The notes under the pieces were generated by a model, which did no database searches, was not told the DNA's origin, and was given only the letters and a program-made list of their open reading frames with translations. DNA of 64,000 bases from Streptomyces sp. NRRL F-5630 (GTDB lineage: Bacteria > Actinomycetota > Actinomycetes > Streptomycetales > Streptomycetaceae): positions 1 through 64,000 of the forward strand of contig NZ_JOGO01000007.1 of NCBI RefSeq assembly GCF_000719475.1, written 5' to 3'. Of this stretch, positions 59,545-64,000 are shown piece by piece (positions within the stretch are counted from its first letter, which is position 1; every line of letters starts with the position of its first letter). The position numbers and the translations under genes are program-made.

Positions 59545-60789
59545 TCAGACCGCTCTCAGCACGGCGACGCAGTTCTGGCCGCCGAAGCCGAAGGCGTTGA
59601 CGGCCGCCGCGCGGACGTCCGCCTTGCGGGCGGTGTGCGGGACGTAGTCCAGGTCGCACTCCTCGCCCGGCTGGTCGAGATTGATCGTGGGCGGCACGAC
59701 GCCGTCCCGGATGGCGAGCGCGGCGACCATCGCCGAGAGCGCCCCCGCCGCGCCGATGAGGTGACCCACCATCGACTTCGGGGAGCTGACGAGGAGGTCG
59801 TAGGCGCTGGTGCCGTACACCTCGCGGATCGCCTTGGACTCGGTGAGGTCGTTGATGCGGGTGCTCGTGCCGTGCGCGCAGATGTAGTCCACGTCGCTCG
59901 CCACCGTTCCCGTGCGCTCCAGCGCCTGCCGCATCGCGGAGACGGCCCCCGCCCCGGACGGATCGGGCGCGCTCACGTGGAAGGCGTCCGAGGTGAGCGC
60001 CCCGCCCGCGACCTCCGCGTAGGGGCGCGCGCCGCGCGCGGCGGCGTGCTCGGCCGACTCCAGGACGCACACGACGGCGCCCTCGCCGAAGACGAACCCG
60101 TCCCGGTCCGCGTCGAAGGGCCGCGAGGCCCGTTCGGGCTCGTCGTTGCGCTTCGAGAGCGCGCCCATGTTCGACAGCCCCTGGAACATGACCCGCGTGA
60201 TCGCCGAGTCCGTGCCGCCCGCGAGGACCACATCGGCCTCGCCCGACAGGATCAGCCGCCGCGCCTCCAGGAGCGCGTACACGCCGCTCGCGCAGGCGAG
60301 CGCGCTCGCCGTCACCGGGCCGCGCACCCCGAGGTCGATCGCGACCTCGCAGGCAGGCATGTTCGGGATGACGGACGAGACGAAGTACGGGGAGATCGTG
60401 CGCGGATCGGCGTGCATCTGGTCCACCGCGCGCTCGACGCCGTCCATCCCGGCGACCGCGTTGTTCAGGACGACGCCGACGCGGTCCGCGTTCACCCCCT
60501 CGCCGCCCACCGTGAGCGAGGCGTCGGCGACGGCCTCGCGCGCGGCGGCGATCGCGAGCTGCGAGAAGCGCGCCGAGCGGCGCTCGCGCTTGCGGTCGAG
60601 CAGGGCGGAGGGGTCGAAGCCCTTCACCTCCCCCGCGATCGTCGTCGGCAGCCCGGTCGCGTCGAACGCGGTGAGGGGCGCGATGCCCGACCTCCCCGCG
60701 AGGAGCGCCTGCCACGTGCTCTCCCGGTCGTTGCCGACCGGAGTGAGGGCCCCGAAGCCCGTCACCACGACTTGTCGATTGCTCTGCAC
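59545..60789 (-). CDS. Beta-ketoacyl-ACP synthase II-like (KAS) enzyme
   Basis: The 414-residue protein is a complete ketosynthase: VVVTGFGALTPVGND at residue 7, active-site Cys in SALACASG near 165, first His in AHGTSTRIND near 303, Lys-Ser in PKSMVGHLIGAAGA with the second His near 340, and NAFGFGGQN near the end. With Cys-His-His intact it is a condensing enzyme, not a chain-length factor. GTG 60789 follows GGAGGAG. No carrier protein or other fab gene is visible in the window; it lies in a pathway-like set with a ligase and two reductases. Confidence 0.92.
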   Translation of the reverse strand: MQSNRQVVVTGFGALTPVGNDRESTWQALLAGRSGIAPLTAFDATGLPTTIAGEVKGFDPSALLDRKRERRSARFSQLAIAAAREAVADASLTVGGEGVNADRVGVVLNNAVAGMDGVERAVDQMHADPRTISPYFVSSVIPNMPACEVAIDLGVRGPVTASALACASGVYALLEARRLILSGEADVVLAGGTDSAITRVMFQGLSNMGALSKRNDEPERASRPFDADRDGFVFGEGAVVCVLESAEHAAARGARPYAEVAGGALTSDAFHVSAPDPSGAGAVSAMRQALERTGTVASDVDYICAHGTSTRINDLTESKAIREVYGTSAYDLLVSSPKSMVGHLIGAAGALSAMVAALAIRDGVVPPTINLDQPGEECDLDYVPHTARKADVRAAAVNAFGFGGQNCVAVLRAV

Positions 60790-60861
60790 GTACTCCTCCT
60801 GGAAAACAGACCAAAGAAAACAGACCAGCGAAAGCCGGCCGCGCACGCGACCGGTGACCCC

Positions 60862-62934
60862 CTACCGCCCGTCGAGCAGGCGGTGCGCGGCGCGCAGCCC
60901 CTCGGCCGTCGCGCGCACCGCGTTGAGCGCGCCCGTGCCGGCGGCACCGCCCGCCACCTCGAAGGGCACCCCCGCGTGCCGCAGCGTCACCGCCACGTCC
61001 CGCTCGGGCTCCTGCCCCGTGGCGAGCACGACGTGGTCGGCGGCGATCAGCTCCGTACCGCCCCCCGCGTCCCGCACCACCACGCCCTCCCGGGTGATCT
61101 CCTCGACCCCCGTCTCCGTCAGGAGCCGCACCCCGGCCGAGCGGAGCTCGTCGAGCACGACCCACCGCGTCGAGGGACCGATGCCCGCGCCCATCCGCCG
61201 CCCGCGCCGCACGACGGTGACCTGCCGGGGGACCGCGGAGGTGGTACGGGGCGCGAGCGCCGCGTCGCGCCCCCCGGCGCCCGCGGCCGTCAGCGCGTGC
61301 CGCGCAAGAAACGCCTCCGGGGTCCGCTTGAGCTGCGGGTCCGCCGTCAGCAGGTGCGCGAGGTCCACGCCGACCCCGCCCCCGCCGATGATCGCCACCC
61401 GCGGCCCGAGGGCCTCCGGGTCGGCGAACGCCTGCTGGTAGTCGAGGACGTGCGGCAGCGCGGCCCCCGGCAGGTCGGGGCGGTGCGCGAGGACCCCGGT
61501 CGCGAGCACGATCCCGTCGAGACCGCCCAGGTACGCGAGGTCGCGGTGCCCCACCCGGTGCCCGAGCCGCAGCGGCACCCCCAGCCCGGCCAGCTCGCGC
61601 ACGTGGTGACGGACCGTCTCGCCGAAGTCCTCCTTGCCCGGCACCCGCGCCGCCCAGCGGAACTGCCCGCCCGGCTCGCTCTCCGCCTCGAAGACCTCGA
61701 CCTCCTGGCCGAGCCGCGCGAGCGTCCGCGCCGCCTCCAGTCCGGCCGGGCCCGCGCCGACCACCGCGTACCGGCCGCGCCGCTCCCGCACCGTCAGCGG
61801 GAACTCGGCCTCGTACCCGGAACGCGGATTGACCAGGCACGACACGCGCTCGGTGCCGAAGGACCTGTCGATGCACGCCTCGTTGCACGCGAGGCACACG
61901 TCCACCGTGTCCGGGCGGCCCGCACGCGACTTCGCGACGATCTCCGGATCGGCGAGGAAGGGCCGCGCGAGCGCGACGAAGTCCACGTCCCCCGCCGCCA
62001 GCACCTCGTCGACCTGCGCGAGCCGCGAGTAGCGGTTCGACGCGATGACGGGCAGCGCGCCGTGCCCGCCCGCGCGCAGCGCCCGCTTCACGTCCTTCGC
62101 GTACGTCGCCCACGTCCCCGCCGGGACCTGCGCCTGCACGGTCGGCACGGGCGACTCGTGCCACCCGATCCCCACGGCGAGCGCGTCCACGCCCGCCTCC
62201 GCGAGCGCCACGGCGAGCGCGCCGACGTCCTCGCGCGGCGTTCCGCCCTCGACGAGATCGGCGCCCGACATGCGGAAGAGCACGGGGAAACCGGCGCCGA
62301 CCGCCGCACGCACCGCCGCCGCCACCGCGACGGGGAACCGGCGCCTGCGCTCCGGGTCCCCGCCCCACTCGTCCTCGCGCCTATTGGTGAGCGGCGCCGT
62401 GAACTGGTTGACGAGGTAGCCCTCGGAGCCCATCACCTCGACCGCGTCGAAGCCGAGTTCCACGGCCCGCCGCGCGGCCCGTGCGAAGTCCTCGACCGTC
62501 GCGGCGATCCGCGGCCCGCTCAGCTCGCGCGGGGTCGTGCGCGTGAAGCGGCTCGCGACCGGCGAGGGCGCCCAGCCGGGCCCGCCGTCCGTGCCGGGCG
62601 CGCCGGGCAGCGCGTACCGGCCGGCGTGGAAGAGCTGGAGCGCGATGAGCCCGCCCGCCTCGTGCACCGCCGCGGCGGTACGGCGCAGCGCCTCCTCGTG
62701 CGCGGGCTCCCCGGCGACCCCGTACCCGGGACCGCCCGCGCCCTCGGGGCTCACCGCCGTGCCGCCCGTGACGAGCAGCGCCGCGCCGCCACGCGCGCGT
62801 TCCGCGTAGAACGCGGCGAGCGCCGCGCCCCCGTCGCCGAGCGTCTCCAGGTTCAGGTGCATCGCGCCCATGACCACCCGGTGCGGCAGACGCAGGCGGC
62901 CGAGCGTGCCGGGGCGGAAGACGTGGTCGAACAT
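60862..62934 (-). CDS. 2,4-dienoyl-CoA reductase-like Fe-S flavoprotein
   Basis: The 690-residue enzyme has an Old Yellow Enzyme-type FMN barrel (residues 1-330; AGGLIALQLFHAGRYA, GFDAVEVMGSEGYLVNQF), a [4Fe-4S] motif C-x2-C-x3-C-x11-C starting CLACNEAC near 345, then FAD and NAD(P) domains (RYAVVGAGPAGLEAARTLA near 395; VAIIGGGGVGVDLAHLL near 520). This is the FadH/trimethylamine-dehydrogenase layout for reduction of conjugated double bonds. In this set it may reduce an enoyl or dienoyl intermediate. 72 bases before the ketosynthase. Confidence 0.9.
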   Translation of the reverse strand: MFDHVFRPGTLGRLRLPHRVVMGAMHLNLETLGDGGAALAAFYAERARGGAALLVTGGTAVSPEGAGGPGYGVAGEPAHEEALRRTAAAVHEAGGLIALQLFHAGRYALPGAPGTDGGPGWAPSPVASRFTRTTPRELSGPRIAATVEDFARAARRAVELGFDAVEVMGSEGYLVNQFTAPLTNRREDEWGGDPERRRRFPVAVAAAVRAAVGAGFPVLFRMSGADLVEGGTPREDVGALAVALAEAGVDALAVGIGWHESPVPTVQAQVPAGTWATYAKDVKRALRAGGHGALPVIASNRYSRLAQVDEVLAAGDVDFVALARPFLADPEIVAKSRAGRPDTVDVCLACNEACIDRSFGTERVSCLVNPRSGYEAEFPLTVRERRGRYAVVGAGPAGLEAARTLARLGQEVEVFEAESEPGGQFRWAARVPGKEDFGETVRHHVRELAGLGVPLRLGHRVGHRDLAYLGGLDGIVLATGVLAHRPDLPGAALPHVLDYQQAFADPEALGPRVAIIGGGGVGVDLAHLLTADPQLKRTPEAFLARHALTAAGAGGRDAALAPRTTSAVPRQVTVVRRGRRMGAGIGPSTRWVVLDELRSAGVRLLTETGVEEITREGVVVRDAGGGTELIAADHVVLATGQEPERDVAVTLRHAGVPFEVAGGAAGTGALNAVRATAEGLRAAHRLLDGR

Positions 62935-63071
62935 GGGCCTTCTCCTCGCTTCCGGCCCCGGGGCGGACTCCCCGGGGTCCGGGTGGTGAATGCCCGGCGG
63001 GCGGGGCGAGCGCTCCCGGGCCGGCCCGCCGAGCGGGGAGGCCGGGGCGCGCCGCCCGCCGGGCGCGGACG

Positions 63072-63908
63072 TCAGCTCTCGCGCGTGGGCCGCGGCGGAA
63101 GCTGCAACTCGGGCCCCGCGTCAGCGAAGAACGGCGGCGCCACGACGCTCAGCCCGCCGTCCACGACGAGCGTCTGCCCGGTGATGTAGCCCGAGCCCTC
63201 GCCGAGCAGGAAGTGGATGGTGTCCGCCATCTCCTGCACCGTCCCCGGACGGTGGGCGGGGATGCGGTCGAGGACGCCCTGCATGTCCGGCATCCCCTTG
63301 ACGTTGTAGAAGTACTCCAGCGAGTCCGAGTCGATGAGCCCGCCGTTCACGGCGTTCACGTTGATCCCGTACGGCGCGAACTCCACCGCCATGAACCGCA
63401 CCCACGCCTCGATCGCGGCCTTCATCGCGCCGAGCGTCGCGTACGTCGGGTACGCGCGGATCGACCCGTACGACGAGAGCGCCACGATGCGGCCGCCCTT
63501 GTCCATGAGCTTCACCGCCTCCTGCGCCCCGAGGACGAAGGGCCGCAGGTTCATCGCGTAACTGCGGTCGAGGTGGTGCGGGCCGAGGTCCACGATGTTC
63601 TTGAACGCGCTCGCCGCCGCGTTCGACACGAAGTGGTCGAGCCGCCCGCAGCGCCGCGCGACCTCGTCGAAGAGCGCCGTGACACCCTCCGTCGTCTCCA
63701 CGTCGGCCTGTACGGCGAAGCCCTGACCGCCCGCCTCCTCGACATCGGCGACGGTCTTCTCGGCGAGGTCCTTGTTCTTCTTGTAGTTGACGACGACGGT
63801 GCCGCCCTCGCGCGCGAGCGTCAGCGCGAGTGCGCGCCCGATCCCGCGCGAGGCGCCGGTGATCAGCGAGACGCGGCCCTGTGCGGTGCGGTCCTGCTCA
63901 GTGCTCAT
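63072..63908 (-). CDS. FabL-like enoyl reductase (SDR with Y-x6-K)
   Basis: The 278-residue SDR has TGASRGIG near residue 17, SNAAASAF near 94, and YATLGAMK as the active site: Tyr and Lys are separated by six residues, as in the enoyl-ACP reductases FabI/FabL, and the context (GSIRAYPTYATLGAMKAAIEA) closely resembles FabL. Family use would be reduction of trans-2-enoyl thioesters with NADPH. It is upstream of the dienoyl-CoA-reductase-like gene (137-base gap) and is the first complete gene of the right-edge set. Confidence 0.87.
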   Translation of the reverse strand: MSTEQDRTAQGRVSLITGASRGIGRALALTLAREGGTVVVNYKKNKDLAEKTVADVEEAGGQGFAVQADVETTEGVTALFDEVARRCGRLDHFVSNAAASAFKNIVDLGPHHLDRSYAMNLRPFVLGAQEAVKLMDKGGRIVALSSYGSIRAYPTYATLGAMKAAIEAWVRFMAVEFAPYGINVNAVNGGLIDSDSLEYFYNVKGMPDMQGVLDRIPAHRPGTVQEMADTIHFLLGEGSGYITGQTLVVDGGLSVVAPPFFADAGPELQLPPRPTRES

Positions 63909-63962
63909 GGGAGCTGTGTTCCTTCGTGGTGCGGACGGGTACGGGTACGGGCGGGGCGCCGT

Positions 63963-64000
63963 TCAGCGCCCGGCCTCCGGGGCGGCCACCGGCGGCGTGC
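63963..64000 (-). CDS. Possible C-terminal end of a further minus-strand gene (cut by window edge)
   Basis: From the right edge a frame reads TPPVAAPEAGR and ends with TGA at 63965-63963, 54 bases before the FabL-like start. It could be the tail of the next gene in the same operon. Only 11 residues are visible, so this is weak. Confidence 0.25.
   Translation of the reverse strand, partial: TPPVAAPEAGR

Overview
The window is chromosomal DNA from a very GC-rich actinomycete, almost certainly a Streptomyces. The signs are pervasive G/C third positions, many GTG starts with GGAGG-type ribosome sites, a Streptomyces-type SoxR, twin-arginine and lipoprotein exports, many TetR/MarR/GntR/XRE regulators beside single enzymes, and F420/FMN luciferase-like oxidoreductases. 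I see no rRNA, tRNA or CRISPR.

Layout. 1-3.3 kb: a corrinoid ABC importer (solute-binding lipoprotein, ATPase, permease) on the minus strand behind a clear cobalamin riboswitch. 3.3-10.2 kb: glucose-6-phosphate dehydrogenase, a methyltransferase-NUDIX fusion, a DUF402/GNAT pair, a divergent XRE/SDR pair and a GntR regulator. 10.2-15.6 kb: secreted SGNH esterase, membrane-anchored Ser/Thr kinase, small conserved unknown, HutD-like protein, and an orphan protein resembling the target-recognition end of type ISP restriction enzymes. 15.6-22 kb: two TetR-controlled acyl/alcohol modules (alcohol dehydrogenase, TetR, acyl-CoA dehydrogenase; then TetR and MaoC hydratase), each with a near-identical operator at two promoters, followed by SoxR.

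22.3-24.7 kb holds a luciferase-like enzyme, an SDR and a divergent MarR. From 24,659 to 35,662 lies an accessory island full of mobile-element debris: an IS630 element with a nonsense mutation, an inverted IS630 relic, two IS5-type relics in inverted orientation and a Tn3-type transposase fragment. Between them sit a GntR/ABC/permease export operon, a MarR-controlled VOC gene, a second luciferase-like/SDR pair, a hemerythrin-domain protein and a divergent YbaK/XRE-cupin pair with a striking double palindrome.

35.7-40.7 kb: zinc-ribbon unknown, secreted penicillin-acylase-type Ntn hydrolase, and a secreted DUF1343/NamZ-type muramidase. 40.8-46.5 kb: an acyl-CoA catabolic locus (SDR, acyl-CoA ligase, TetR; convergent acyl-CoA dehydrogenase plus APH-like kinase, a split counterpart of animal ACAD10/11) with a related operator at both outer promoters and a long hairpin element inside. 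46.6-50 kb: a coupled NUDIX/DUF202/DUF202/APH operon and a DMT-type membrane protein. 50-54.7 kb: FAD dehydrogenase and the gluconate genes gntP-gntK with their divergent FadR-type regulator. 54.7-57.7 kb: YchJ, NmrA-like, histidine phosphatase and a second DMT protein. 57.8 kb to the right edge: a minus-strand set (AMP ligase, ketoacyl-ACP synthase, dienoyl-CoA-reductase-like flavoprotein, FabL-like reductase) that looks like part of a fatty-acid/polyketide-like pathway cut by the window end.

Coordinates of starts are chosen from ribosome-binding sites and family starts; functions are from motif recognition by eye, not searches.
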